36,105 nucleotides of DNA from Bisporella sp. PMI_857 (Eukaryota > Ascomycota > Leotiomycetes > Helotiales > Helotiaceae). Location: the NCBI GenBank assembly GCA_021307315.1, contig JAJSPD010000171.1:1-36105 (forward strand), in the 5' to 3' direction. Position numbers and translations under genes: made by a program. The notes under the pieces are model-generated. The model ran no database searches, was not told the origin of the DNA, and saw nothing but the letters and a program-made list of their open reading frames with translations. The first letter of the stretch is position 1; the number at the start of each line of letters is the position of its first letter. This document shows positions 1 to 12,207 of this stretch, in pieces.

Positions 1-510
1 GGCCTCGCTTCACTATATTACCATGGCCAGGCGAACTCCTTTGCTGTGCCTGGTCTGGCTTCTCTGTATGTTCTCTTGGCACTACAGTATAATAATTACA
101 GTCGCCTGCTGGGGTTGTAAGAACGTCTACCCTCCAGTCTTGATCGCAGACATGAATCTGACTATGACTTTCTAGTATTATCATTGCCTCCGCATTCATC
201 TCTATGATGAAAGGTATGACGCCGAGTGGAGCTTTCGGATTCTACAGGCATCTGTGGATTCGGCGTCCTTTCTGTACTCTTGTTCTACCCGGAAGTCAAG
301 AATATGCTGCTCAAGTCAGTTCAAGAAGTGTTTGCTCATGAATTTGGCGTCAAGCGTGCAGCGTAGTAGCAGAGAGATGCAAAGGTTCAGAAGAAGGCGC
401 TTGCAAGTGCTGTATAATTTGGGGATATCTTCAGATGGTATAAAGCCACTGCTAGCCATCCCAATATTATTATGATACATGTAGCCGTTGATGTAAGAGC
501 CTAACGTCCT
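1..510 (+). pseudogene. Decayed unidentified coding region at the left edge
   Basis: Read in the frame starting at base 1, the plus strand gives a protein-like stretch cut by TAA/TAG codons. Bases 1-111 are open and rich in Leu, Ala and Tyr (for example ANSFAVPGLASLY), as in the end of a hydrophobic protein. After several stops, bases 241-357 are open again (GFGVLSVLLFYPEVKNMLLK and onward), followed by TAG TAG and later TAA where Gln would fit, the change expected from C-to-T mutation. I do not recognise the family. A separate 50-codon ORF with a good start context (ATG at 23) overlaps in another frame and is probably chance. The gene begins outside the window. Confidence 0.3.
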
Positions 511-654
511 CGAATTTTGGTGGTATCATCCGTGAGAAATCCAATACATTTTCCCTCCAACTCCGAGAGTTACTATGCCATAGTACGTTAATCGTACATT
601 TGATCATGCCGCAATCATTTCCACACAGCTGCTCTCCCTTTTCACAATTTCATT

Positions 655-2305
655 CTATCCATTTTGTATATTTGCCAATTTCTCCAACTCCTTGTCGATA
701 GTTGGCAACTTATTTTCTAAAGCGTGGCTATTGTTCGTGGGATCAGTGCCGTATCCACTGTCGTGAGATGTAGCTTGCTCCATATCCTTGCCCTCGTTCG
801 GATTTCCGTCCACAGGAGGTGATTGCTGAAGTGTTTCTTGCTCTGATTTCTGGGGTATAATAATGTTCGGAGCGCCTTCACTTCGTTGAGGGTCTTGTGG
901 TCCCATTGGTACGGGAGGGTTTGGAGGACCGAGGTTTTGAGTTTGAGGCAGCTGCGTATCTGCTATGCGTGCAGCTTGCGACATCTCTCCTTGCTGGACC
1001 TGCGAAGCCTGAGATTGTTGGATGATAGGTTGTCTGTTGGTTGTTGCCGCACTAGGGACTGCAGTGGCTCGAGTCTCTTGTGGAGCTGGCTTTACCACAG
1101 CCTTGCCTTTTATTCTCTCTGCAGCTAACCTGAGACCTTCCAGGTCATCTTTCGCTTCTCTCGCCGCTTCCGCTACCTTGTCTTCTGCAGGACATTTTAG
1201 CTCACCATAAGTTTAGAGAGACAAAATCGAAGACTCACCCTTGCTCTTTCCAAAACGAAGTCGAATTGGTAATGCTGGAATGAACCTGCTATTGGCGTTC
1301 ATAAAGGTCTCTCCCAGCAGAAGCTCGAAAGGCGAATCTGCTACTACATAAAATAGATTTCGTCGTAATGTTGTCTCGTTATTTGCCGACCAATTGAGGT
1401 GAAGTAGGGAACTGCAGGTCACTTCAGAATTGCCGAGAGCTACATATGTTCGTTTTTCACACTTTTCCAGCCACTCATGTAGGTCGTATTTTCGGATGAC
1501 CGCTTCGGATATAAGACAGTCAGCACACCCCGTGTCGAACTTTGCTTTCGCCGGATAGAAGATTGGCCTTTCCCCCTCTGCAACATCCAGTGAAAATGTG
1601 ACGCTGAAGATTGAAAACCCTAGACCAGGACTGGACTGGAAGAAAGGCATGTGTTCTGTATTTCTGGCACCGTCGAACTTCGGATCTCCGTCAGCCTCTG
1701 GAGAAGAGTTGTCCCTTATATCCGGTAGAGACGAATTTTGAAGGGCTCTTCGTATATATTGAAATTCGTAAAGCAGAAATTCTCTCTGCTGCGTGATAAG
1801 GTCTTGGGTGCGATGGCTGTCATTAGAAATCAGTGAGTGCCTTTTCTATTTTCGGTGCTTTCTGGTGCATTTACTCCATTGCTATATCTCGAAGCAACGT
1901 CAAGACAGACCGAAACCTTTTGGTCGCATCTTGAAGTCTTTCGGTATTCGCCAAATGAATGACCTGAACAAGACGCTGCACCCTGTGGCGCTTCCCAGGC
2001 ATAATATCTCCCGTACGGGGGTCGAGTCCCATACTTTCTAAACACACAATGAGATCTTGGAACCTTTCAACACTAATTTCCAAAGCAACGCTCACCGTCC
2101 GGGGAGGCTCTGTGTATGAATTGCTGGCATTTTGCTGTATTTCTCGTAACAGACTAATGAGGACTGGAAGTTCTGAGAGTATCTTCTTCGGGGGGTTGTA
2201 CGTTGAGCTCGAAACTCCTTTATATACCGAATTGAGCTGCAAGAGCATCTGGATTGAAGTCGCAGCAATACTGACAGCCCCTGCGACAGCAAAAGCTCCG
2301 TCCAT
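655..2305 (-). CDS. SesA-like N-terminal domain plus retropepsin-like domain protein, 3 exons, 512 aa
   Basis: Exons are 2305-1875, 1816-1239 and 1184-655. The introns (58 and 54 bp) are GT-AG (GTAAAT/ACAG and GTGAGT/GCAG), and the joined length of 1539 nt is an exact codon multiple. The start at 2305 has an A at -3 and G at +4. Residues 1-144 form a helical domain starting MDGAFAVAGAVSIA, with a later SVALEISVERFQDLIVCLESMGL segment typical of SesA/HeLo-like N-terminal domains of fungal NLR-type proteins. Residues about 210-320 look like a retropepsin: AKFDTGCADCLIS places the catalytic DTG at 238-240, and FELLLGE at about 308-314 matches the second conserved strand. The C-terminus is Gln/Pro-rich and probably disordered, with HDSGYGT at 477-483. 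A retropepsin acts as a dimer with one DTG per subunit, so this copy could be active. It is divergent from the DUF6594 gene. The family assignment is from memory and the function is inferred. Confidence 0.8.
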
Positions 2306-2987
2306 TTTGGACAGAGCCTTGTGATCTGACCTGGAGGGTTGGAGTGCCTGTACACGAACTCAACTGAGGAATGGCAGACGTCCTTTAAATATTTTGGCAC
2401 AAAAGATGGTGTGGAGACTTCGACATCGGTAGAATCCTCAAATGTTGATGCGACTGAGTAGGAAGCCAGGAGTCAAGCCTTTCGACTTGAACTCAAGGGC
2501 CCGCATCTAGGGTAGAGCTTGGTCATTCCTGTCTCAAGAAGATCGAGAAGGCTTCAAAGAGCTGAAAAGGAAATGGTGCGTTTCTTCATGAGGCGTCCAG
2601 TCAGAATGGAAGTTGTAAGCCGGGGTGCGGAACACAAGCCACAGATTCATTTCTGTGGCCATTACCATTTTCTGGCGCGTAAACTAGTCGAATTCAAAAC
2701 AATGACGCCCGATTTGTTGCAGAGGCTGGAAGCCTGATATTGCGCCACAATTCCACGTGCAGGAGGAAACCACAACCTCACTTCGTGCAACCAGAGCCTT
2801 ACAATCTGCCTTGGTTGCCATTAGTATATGATTGTAGAGAGTTCAACCACCTCGAGCGATACACTGAAGACCTCGATAACATACTAGACTTAGCCACACG
2901 CCTTCCAGCTTCCATATAAACTATTACAACGAGGTATTGGCGATCCTGTGTGCATTAACCAAAGGCCGATACCTGTTTGGGACTTCT
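2306..2987. other. Intergenic region between two divergent genes
   Basis: These 682 bases separate the start codons of the retropepsin-like gene (minus) and the DUF6594 gene (plus), so both promoters should lie here. A 72-codon plus-strand frame at 2519-2737 begins at a non-ATG codon and shows no domain I recognise. I see no clear TATA box or repeat. Confidence 0.4.
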
Positions 2988-4099
2988 ATGGCCGAGGCTG
3001 AAATAAATAAAGAGAAAGATGAGGCAAAACGTAGCCTTGAAGATGCTCCTCTTGGGACTCGCAAGCACATCGATGCCTTTCAAGATGTCAACGCCCCTGG
3101 CTACCCCAAGCTTGCTGACCTCATGGCACGATATAATGAGGTAGCGATCTTCCGCCGTTTCCGGTCGCTGAACATTTTCACCTTAATGAGTTTACAGGCG
3201 GAACTGGTTGAACTCGAGAGCCGTTTAAAAGAGCTGTTCAAAGAGTACCAGAAAGAAAATCCGATAATGCTGCAGGATTTCTGGGAGATTGGAAATAATA
3301 GCAGTGAACTGCGTGAGCTGGTTGCCACAATCAAGCGGACTCTGAAGGAATATAGTGCGTCTCTCTTATATACTGACGGATTCACTTGCTAAATGTTACC
3401 AGATGATACACTATTGCTGGTTGGCCAAGTTTCGTCCCTCAAGAACCCACACAAAGCGGATCTTCATTTCATACATAATTGGCTGAAAGGACTTAGACCC
3501 GAAGAAGGGCAGTCTTTTCTTCGTGGTGCTGAAAGATTCACTTGGAGTGAGGACTTCGATCTTGATGAGTTCTTTGTTGTGAAGGCCAGGGAATCTGAGG
3601 CAGATGCTGCGACAGGTAGATTAGTTGACTGGATCATCACTACCTACAACCACTTTTTGGGCCGACGAATCCAGGCAAGTACCCAACCTTGGAAAGTCCC
3701 CAAGGACCTACATTCATATCAAGGGTGGCTGCTGACTATTCCGAAGCATAATGCTGACTCGAGGCTTGGAGTAATTGAGTACTCCGGGCTGAAGACGACT
3801 GCTAAATTTCTAGTTACGCTAGTGTCGTCTATGCTACCTGCATTATCTATTCTTGCTTTATACTTCGAGAAGAAACTCTTGAGCCGAATAGGCATAATGA
3901 TTAGCATGACATTCGTATTTGCCTCGGCTTTGACGTTTGGAACATCTGCAAGGCGAATTGAGATATTTTCTGCAACTGCTGCGTGAGTATATGCCACCAC
4001 CCAACCAGGTTATATGGTACTGACAAAACCAGCTTTGCTGCAGTTGAAGTGGTATTTATTGGGAGTACTGATGTAGGAAATGGGACAAAGCCTGGTTGA
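2988..4099 (+). CDS. DUF6594 family membrane protein, 3 exons, 337 aa
   Basis: Exons are 2988-3354, 3403-3982 and 4033-4099. Introns of 48 and 50 bp have GTGCGT/CCAG and GTGAGT/CCAG ends, and the codon phases match to give 1014 nt. The hallmark of this fungal family is clear: GYPKLADLMARYNEVAIFRR, then LNIFTLMSLQAELVELESRL and a coiled-coil-like stretch, then LKEYNDTLLLVGQVSSL. The C-terminus has three hydrophobic segments: one around TTAKFLVTLVSSMLPALSI, one around IGIMISMTFVFASALTFG, and FSATAAFAAVEVVFIGST across the last splice. That matches the family pattern of a soluble head anchored in a membrane. I chose the ATG at 2988 because the family motif follows it and the open frame upstream has no ATG. 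Members are common beside fungal NLR-like genes, but no biochemical role is known to me. Confidence 0.88.
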
Positions 4100-6546
4100 A
4101 AAATCGGGTCAAAACCACACTTGTGTAAATAATAATCTCAAAACCCCGACCAATTGAACAACAAGTAAAATGACGTCACTTGACTGAAAACGAGCGGCAA
4201 ATATAAACCAGAATCGGCGTATATGGGCCGACATGACGGGAACTGCAAATGCTCACTCAGGCGTCGTGTCTTACTGTTTTGCAAATGCAATGAGATCACA
4301 ATAGTGTCATCCGAAATTTGAATCAAATCTAAATGTATTTCCACCACATTGCGCCAATATCGCCGCTTCTTCTTCTCACTGCTTGACTTCTGCTCCGCTG
4401 TGCGCTTCGTCTCCCACTTTCTCATCCTGCCCGACACAAGTCCTCCGCTACAACCGGATCTCGCACCTGGAATAATCTTGTAGGATATTGTTCCAAGATC
4501 CACGCTAATTGACCGGCCCTTCTGACCGCTGTTGTAATAATGAACTACGCTAAAGCACTGACAGAGCCTGTGGGACATCCGATCAGCAGTTGCTTAGGTG
4601 TATGATAATTCGAGTACGTCCTACTCCATGCTACTAACCACGCATTCGCCAATGCCAATCTCTGAAAGACCAACTCGCGCAACCAAGCTCAACGGTGTAC
4701 GTGAAGGGGTCGGTCTCTTTGAGGGATATCGAAAGAGGAGGAATATAGTCATGCTAAGGGAAAAGAAAGCGACGAATTGCGAATGCGAAGAGGGTATCCC
4801 ATATCCTTTCCCATGTATTTATTTCCGTTTCTCTTCCTTCAATATTCTCTTTAGAGCGAAATTCAGCGCTTCACATGCAAATTTCCCGCAGAACATCATG
4901 AGGATCTCGATCTCGCGGACCAAGTGAGGTGGCATACACGACGCAAAGCGGCTTGAGGCACGAGAGCCAGCCAGGCTCAGAAATAGGAGACGGTGTCATT
5001 TGGGCCTTAGGAATATTAGCAGAATGCAAGGCATGGGACAGAGCCTTACAGAGTGGACATGTGTCGGTGAAAGGGACGCAAGAGGGGGATTATCTGCCAT
5101 GTTGGATATTCCTCCGTCACAAATTTCCTCTCCCGCCGCCGCGGCGGCCCCCGTTGACTACCTAACAATCAACTCTCTCCTACCTCTTGCAGGCGGTGAA
5201 GAGATAAAGGGAAGGTGTCAGCGGATCAGGTGGAGGATTGGCCAGGGGATATCTAAAGGGAATTTGAGCGTTTTCAAGAGGGGAGAAGGTGCTTAAAACT
5301 AGGGCTACTTATATTGTACTTAGAACACGAGTTATACTGAGGGTTCATTTCACATATGATATGCGTTGCATGTTTTGATATTGATACTTTAGAGCTTATA
5401 ATAATCTAATCAGATATCCAGAGAATGCTTTTGCATTACCGTAACGCAACGCTTTCAAAGTGATGATTCCAGATACGTTCCAGCTACCAGAAGAACAGAG
5501 GTTTTAGGTACGCTTAGCAGAAATGAGGACTTTGAATTGCTTGGTAGATTCGAACTTTAGTCAAATGTGAACTTTGAACGTTGCCTTAGGCCGTGCTATT
5601 CAACATACACACTTTCAACATGCCCGTAAATTATAAGCCGATCTGCATGATTTTAGACCAAAACATAGCTCTAAGCCATGCGCAACTTTTGCACTCTTCG
5701 GATCGTCCGCCGGGGCTCGGGTTGGTTAATTATATAAGAGTGTTATCCACAGCCATGTCGTGCGCGTAATGATTTTGGTGGGTTACGCCGCGGTGCCGCT
5801 AACAAAACCTCTACAAATGCTCTACATATCTTTGGGGTCCAGTTCAGGATCCTTAGGAGCCTATTTGGGCCCCTTAGGGATTATCGTCAAAACTTGATAA
5901 AAACGAGATAATGACCTCCCTAGTTTACATCCAGTCTGACTGAAGATCAAATGAGTGAGTACTCAGGCGCTAATCACCCTCGGCTCACTTAAGCAACCTG
6001 AGCAGTCCTTTAGCAGTACCAAAAAGTTGTGCTCAACTCCCTAAATATATTAATAATTCAGGAAAATCCTCCTAGGATAGAAATTCTTGTATAACCAAAA
6101 TCCTTAGAGTATTTTACTATGATTCTTACTGGAGTAGGAGCATTCTCCGAGAATACGCGGGGTCCTGTGGGCTATTGTTCGTTCGTTCGGTTCATTCATA
6201 AGCTTCGATGTTGGGATAGCGACAAAAAAGTGACGCAGCCTACACAGTCACCAACACCTCTCATCAACCATTCTACTAGTCATTTTTAATGGCGCAACAA
6301 CTAATAGCCTTTTATGTGAATATGTCGATTGAAGAGAACAGAAGTGACTAAGTAAGGATCCTCCATCTCTCGTAAGTGGACATTAAAGTATTCACAGGAC
6401 CATATATCTAGAAAATGAAAATTAAGGTCAGCCTTAGAAACCTTGGGTGCGACCATAATTTGTGAACTTGCCTACAGCAGCTTTCGCCGTCAGCTTGCCT
6501 CGCCTCTCGTTCTTTCACATCTGCTACTCGAGCTGCGGTTTATTCA
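4100..6546. other. 2.4-kb stretch without a supported gene
   Basis: The minus-strand frame 4138-4578 (146 codons) and plus-strand frames 4598-4927 and 5000-5296 are open but show no domain, splice pattern or conserved motif I recognise. From 5300 to 6540 both strands are rich in stops and no repeat ends are evident. It is probably intergenic or old relic DNA. Confidence 0.3.
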
Positions 6547-9071
6547 ATTAAATTACGGCAAATATCTGAAATACCATCGAAAAGTCAGTAAATATCTCAA
6601 ATACCACCACTAAATTTGGAGGCTTTCTGGGCGTACCACCGTTTTGAAACAGTGGTACGTCAGATATCTGCCAACAAAATGATGGTATTTCAGAAAGATT
6701 ACTTGTAACTACTAGAATATCTGAAATACTATCATTTTGTTGGCAGATATCTGACGTACTACTATTTGCCGTTAAGAAACTAAAACACATAACCCACAAA
6801 CTTTAATACTATTGTAACTTTAAATTTTTTTATTCTTTTCAATTGTAATTTTATTGATATCGTATTATAGCTTTCGAAATAAGCTTTACGTTTCTTGATA
6901 TTTTTTTAGCTAAATTAGCTATTAAAAGCTTTGTTGCAAACGCTTTTGAATTATAAAAAGCCACTTATTCAAATAAAAAACGATTCAATATTGTATATCG
7001 AACGCTGCGCAACTGCAAGTTCAAAATTAAAACTTGTAATTTTTAAAAAAAAAAGTTGTTATAACTTATTTAAAACTTTATACTTGCTTTTCTGCAAGTC
7101 ATTTTTAAGCTTCGAATACAAACAGTTTAAAGTATATAATACTTTATTACTGTTTTTCGATTATCGAAAATTCTAGAATTACTTTAAAACAAATTCAATC
7201 AACTGAACGCTTGCAATTTTATAACAAAATTCTTTACTTTTAAGCGTATCGTATAAAGCAAGCTGTTTTCGACGAAATGTATAGTAATGAAACTAAATCG
7301 TTTGCGCTATTTTTTAGCTATATCGAAAAGTTCAAAAAAATCGATAAAAACAATTACGCTGTACTTTAAATACAGGCTAATAACGTATTTCAAACAGTTT
7401 TTTTTGCTTTAAGCTTTTTTCGTTTAGCTGCAAAACAGTTTCGTCAGTTTTTTGTTTTTGATAAAACTTATACAAAGTCGCGATATCGTATAATATTGTT
7501 GATTTGTTGTAAAATCGACACTAACGACAAAGTAGTACTTTTAGCTTAAACATTAGTATTTATTAAAAAAAAGTATTAGTAAAACTGGTTTTTACGTTAT
7601 TTAAAAATTGCTTTTTCAGTAACTTTGCAACGTTGCTATACTTTCATTTTTAATCGTAAAAAAAGTATAACGAAAGCTATAATAGAAAAGTATTTTGCAG
7701 CAAATTCATTTTCACTATTGTCAGTATATTGCAGATAATTTACAACAAAAATTCGGTAACAAAGTAAAGCCACTTTTTTAAAAAGCATGTAAAACTAAAA
7801 CGCTATTATTGTTTAAAACCGAAATAATAAAGTTGAAAAAACTAAGTACGTTTGCTTTCGATTACTTTTGCAATATCGACAAAAAGTTTTGGACTAAAAC
7901 ATACTTTAAATATTTTCGATTTAGCTATAATACTTTTAATATCGTCGAATCGTTAAATTCAGTTTAAAGTAATTATCGACGTTTGCTTTTTTTTCGATTA
8001 CTAAACGCTATTTATTTAACAGCGACTAAAACGTAGTTCAAAAAGCGTTCAGAAACTAGCAAATCTAATAATTTTGCTAATGTGCCAATAGCTAAATTCA
8101 AAAGCCGAATACAAGCTTTTCGTCGATATTGAGTTTATTTTTCAAATTAAAATATTGCGCAAGTTAAGGATTCTGAATTAAGCCGAAAGTAAATAGTTGT
8201 TTTAAATCAAAAGTATTGCAACTGTACAGATTTTAATAAATATTAATCGCTTTGTTTTTACGCAATTGCCGCTGTAAAATTTCTGCGAATCGATTTAATT
8301 AAGCTTTTTGATCAGTATTTCACTACGCAGACTTACGAGTCGACTTATTGCTATACAGTACTATTAGTTTTAATCGAAAACTTTTTTCGTAACGATTCAA
8401 TTAAACTACCGATTTTGCGCAAAGCAGCTAGCTGACTTCGAACAAAACGCGTACGCAAAAGCTAATAAAACAGAAAACAAACACGCTGTAAAAATTATCT
8501 TGAATAAAGTTATAATCGCCGTTGTTGTACAAATTAGCCTGTTTTAAATATCGAGAACGAGTTTACAAATAGCTACAATCGGAATCTGAAAATAAAGACA
8601 GTAAAAAAGAAAAAAAAGATTAATTAAGTACCGACAAAAAAAAAGAATCACGCTTCGATCAAAAGTTAAGCATACAAATTAAAAAGGTTGATTAAGCTAT
8701 TAAGCTGGAAACAAGTAATAGCAGCGATAACTTTTCAAAAGTCGACAGCAATATTTTCGATTAAGATTTTATTCAACTCACAGATTTAGCTTTACGATTT
8801 TTTACAAAGTCTAGAAAAGCGTATAAAATATAATTGATTTTAGGAGTACAACAATAAAAGTACATTGATTTCAGGCTTATATTCTACTTACAGCGTACTT
8901 ACAACGTGCTTACAGCGAGTGTTGAAAGCTTTCTTAAATACTATCAATTATTTGGTGGCTTTCTGAAATACTATCATTTGTGGTATATAAGAAAGCCTCC
9001 AAATTCAGTGGTGGTATTTCAGATATTTATCGACTTTTTGATGGTATTTGAGATATTTGCCGATTAAATTA
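6547..9071 (+). mobile_element. Mutator-like (MULE) DNA transposon, RIP-degraded, with 9-bp TSD
   Basis: The element proper is 6556-9062 (2507 bp). The ends are inverted repeats of about 73 bp (6556-6628 and 8990-9062), both starting CGGCAAATATCT and ending GGAGGCTTTCT on the inward side. The same 9 bases, ATTAAATTA, flank both ends (6547-6555 and 9063-9071). Long TIRs with a 9-bp duplication are the mark of the Mutator superfamily, and the interior carries a matching transposase relic. The interior is extremely AT-rich. Short blocks resembling the TIR (AAATACCA, GGTATTTCAGA) recur at 6660-6770 and 8940-8990, as possible subterminal binding sites. Confidence 0.92.
7449..8130 (+). pseudogene. 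MULE transposase relic (catalytic core), RIP-inactivated
   Basis: The plus strand reads as the MULE catalytic domain in two adjoining frames. VFDKTYTKSRYRIILL keeps the first catalytic Asp (codon 7460-7462). A segment equal to the second acidic block has the expected Asp changed to Asn (FNRKKSITKAIIEKYF). A zinc-binding style HYCQYIADNLQQKFGNKVK follows, then SYNTFNIVESLNSV with the likely third acidic residue, and later VPIAKFKSRIQAFRRY. Stops sit where Trp or Gln codons would be expected, which fits RIP on both strands. The frame changes near 7700 and the gene is dead. It is the source of the family name for the enclosing element. Confidence 0.85.
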
Positions 9072-11570
9072 TAGGTTTCTACCTTACAAGTAAAGATAGC
9101 AATTCCAGGTGATTGCAGAATATATATTCTATCGCTCTCCTGCCTTACGGCGCCTTCCACGCTGCAGTGCCATTTGTTTTGGCAGGTGATCAACTACCAT
9201 GATTTTTGTGTGAGCCCCAACCGAGCTATTTCTTATGTCACAATACCGATCGTCGCCCAAAGGATCACAGATTGTGCGGTGACCGGTATTAACTCTCTGC
9301 AAGATATCTTGATCCTACCACGAGTCGCGGGATGACCGGCAGCGCTGGGGGTGGTGTGGAGTTTGCATATCGAGCTGGATACAGATCCAGGACACGTTGA
9401 ATAATGCTAGCGAGGAGGGTGTGCGATAATGTAACCTTGCTCTCCAGGATCGCCTCGATTAGGGCCTTGGCATGCCTGGCGCCTAGAGTTGGGTCTGCCC
9501 TAGTGCCTTGCTCTCGAGTCACTTATTTCTCCGTCTGATATTGAATTTAATTCAGCCATGTAATTCTATTTTCATAGTCGAACTTCATGATCTGATCTTC
9601 CATGCTGTAAATTATATATGCACCTCATGCACAAAATTGCAGCGCCTCGGCCACAGAATGGGCCTGCGCACTTCGCCTCCACCCCCGCAACCAGCCACCC
9701 CACCGACACGGAAAAAAAGTGCTAATTGCCGGCTGGCATCGTCTTCAGGTTGCTTTCCCCTCTCTAAGATTTCGTTCCGGTCCACATTTTCTTTTAGCAT
9801 GGCAACATTAGTTCCTTTGCGGCCACGCGTACTTCTGCTGCCCCTGTGGGAGCCATGCACTATACAACGAAAGTCGGCGTATAGTATGTCCGGGGAACTC
9901 GGGCAACATTACAAGTAAAATGAACAGTCGATGACGAGGCCTACAAGCTTTAGCTAGAATCAGGTGATGTAAGAGGAAGTTGGCTCGATCTTAGAACTTC
10001 TCTTTTCTTCTTGTATTGAAGTCTTCAGTTAAGTGGATCAATAAGCACGATTTAGCTTTGTAACACGGTCTACTTTAGGATAAGACGTTGATGGTCACTC
10101 ACTTCTGCCATCCACCTCGGGCTTCGGCGCCAATGATAACATCCCCATCTGGCCTCCCTCATTACATGTATTGTAAAATTCCTGCTTTACGATCGCAAAG
10201 TATACCATATACACTTAGGACACACGCTATTAGAAGCTGAACTCGATAGTCAAATTATGCATAGTTCTACAAACCGACCCGCCGACAACTAGCCAAGATT
10301 ATCACCAAGGGCTGGGCGGTCGATTAGCGAGTGATGCCCACGGGGCAGCGATGTGCAACAACGCCTCTGTTGCCGCGAGGCTGTCGCTCAGCTGAGTTGA
10401 ATGAGCATCACGCTAGATTCAGCCTCTCCTCTTTAAAATTAAAAACAATCTCGCGCAGTATGCATGCAGGTTTGTGGAGTGAACACAGCATTAAACAAGG
10501 ATTCTATTTTTTTAAAATCTGCTGACCTTCACAACGATGCGCCTCCTAGCTTCACCGAAGAACTCGGCGACATTCTTCCCCTATACGCCGACATCTCGGG
10601 CTGCTTTGAAAAAAATGAATAAGTAAAATATTGCTGAGCTTTTCGTCACCTTGATAACGAGAGACTAAGACCTATCCATATCTCTTGTTAACCCAATCTT
10701 TCTTAAATAAAAATACGTTTGCCGAAGGATTACTAATCCTCGTTACATTCGGCACTCGAGAAGGTTAGCACGTGTATTGCCCTATAGTTGTTGTGTATAA
10801 CAGGTCAAAGCGAAAGGTTGTTAAGGATCATGTAGATCACGGGACCAGGATGTCCCCGGACCCATTTCAGTCAAGTGCCTGACCTTGAATGTATCTAGAG
10901 CCGCCTTGTAGTTAGCTTAGAGAATCAACTCATTGCCCCCATAATAATTTATAGGTTATCTTAGCGTGTGAGGACCTAACACGGAAAGGAGTTAAGTGAC
11001 AATGCAGACATAATTCAGAAAAACTAGGTTGTGGTTAATACAGAAAACCAGCGGAGCTAGAACTTAAACTCTAAAGAATTTATTGACTTTGAAAGGGATT
11101 CTGAAGATTTAAAATCAATACCTGCTCACTGATATTCAAATAGCACGTCACGACCTCTTACCATCTTCTTAATCTGGCGATTTACCATTTGGTAATATGA
11201 GCAGTAAGCTTTATAACCCCCCTTTTTTATGTGCACATTAGAGAGCGTTACCAAAGTTAGTCAATACAAGACAACAGTACACACAGAAGTTATTATCGAA
11301 GTTTCGATCAACGTGCTTGGTTATTTTTTCCTTTTGTGTTGTTTTTACACAAGTGGACAATAATAACTCGGTGTTAAGTAGATCCGGTTCTTCCACAGTA
11401 TTAGCATAATCACTTATTAGAACACCCGGAGACCACAAATTGGACGGAACATTTTATTCCGCCTTTAATGCTCGCATATTGTAGGCTTTTAAGCCGCGTG
11501 GTATCTAGCCTGTCTTGTTTATCATTTTCATCTGATCTGTTAAAATGTCCGTTTTTTGGATTAAGGGTGG
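9072..11570. other. 2.5-kb stretch without a supported gene
   Basis: The base composition is moderate with many stops. The minus frame 9289-9522 (77 codons) and the overlapping plus and minus frames around 9508-9918 are open but short and have no motif I can name. The plus frame 10331-10525 and minus frame 11238-11438 look like chance. No repeat ends were found. Confidence 0.3.
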
Positions 11571-11845
11571 TACAGCAGGGTGCAAAAGGTTTGCACCCTT
11601 GTTCTTGAATAAAACTAAGCGGCCCAATAGCAAGCTTGTATTTCCGTTTTAAAAGCTTACTATTGGATCGCTTGTTTATATTAAACTAGCATGAATACAA
11701 ACTTTTTGCCCCCTACTATACTATGTTAGTTTTATACAAACAAGCGATCCAATAGTAAGCCTTTAAAGAAAAAATACAAGTTTGCTATTGGGCCGCTTAA
11801 TTTTACACCAGAGACAAGGGTGCAAACTTTTTGCACTCCACTGTA
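11571..11845. mobile_element. Tc1/mariner-type MITE with TA duplication
   Basis: A 271-bp element (11573-11843) is flanked by TA on both sides. Its two halves are inverted repeats over about 115 bp. The outer ends are CAGCAGGGTGCAAAA and, on the other strand, CAGTGGAGTGCAAAA, and inner blocks such as TTACTATTGGATCGCTTGTT are shared. Each end also contains its own small hairpin (GGGTGCAAA facing TTTGCACCC). There is no coding capacity. It sits about 365 bp upstream of the abfB start codon. Confidence 0.85.
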
Positions 11846-12094
11846 CACGTTACTAAAGTGACAGCAATTTCCACCTCTAATGATAGATAAAAAGTATTAT
11901 TGCTAATGCTACCTACTACACTCAGCTTCGGAATAGACCTGGCCGAGACAACCCCGTCGAAACGGTGACCTTGTACCCCGCTCACTGTTGTCGCTCTCTA
12001 GCGTTGCAGGAACATGGCCTCGCGGCACATGCAAAGCTGCTTCTTAGTCGACGTAGCTGTTCTGCTTCGGCGGCCGTTTAAGCTTCTTGTCAAG

Positions 12095-12101
12095 TATAAA
12101 A
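12095..12101 (+). promoter_or_regulatory. TATA box candidate of abfB
   Basis: The sequence TATAAAA lies 107 bp upstream of the abfB start codon, a usual distance for a fungal TATA box plus leader. It is the only good match between the MITE and the gene. No regulator site is claimed. Confidence 0.45.
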
Positions 12102-12207
12102 TGCTCACAGGATCTAGTACGTAGCTATGAACAAATACAGAATAATGCCAAGGAGAAAACCCTTACAGGCGTGCCCGTCCCACCGTTTCTTCACCAAGTG
12201 ATCAGAC

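Noticed and set aside
4138..4578. A 146-codon minus-strand ORF
   Set aside because: No recognisable domain, low-complexity Lys/Ser stretch and no splice or promoter support; left unannotated as a gene.
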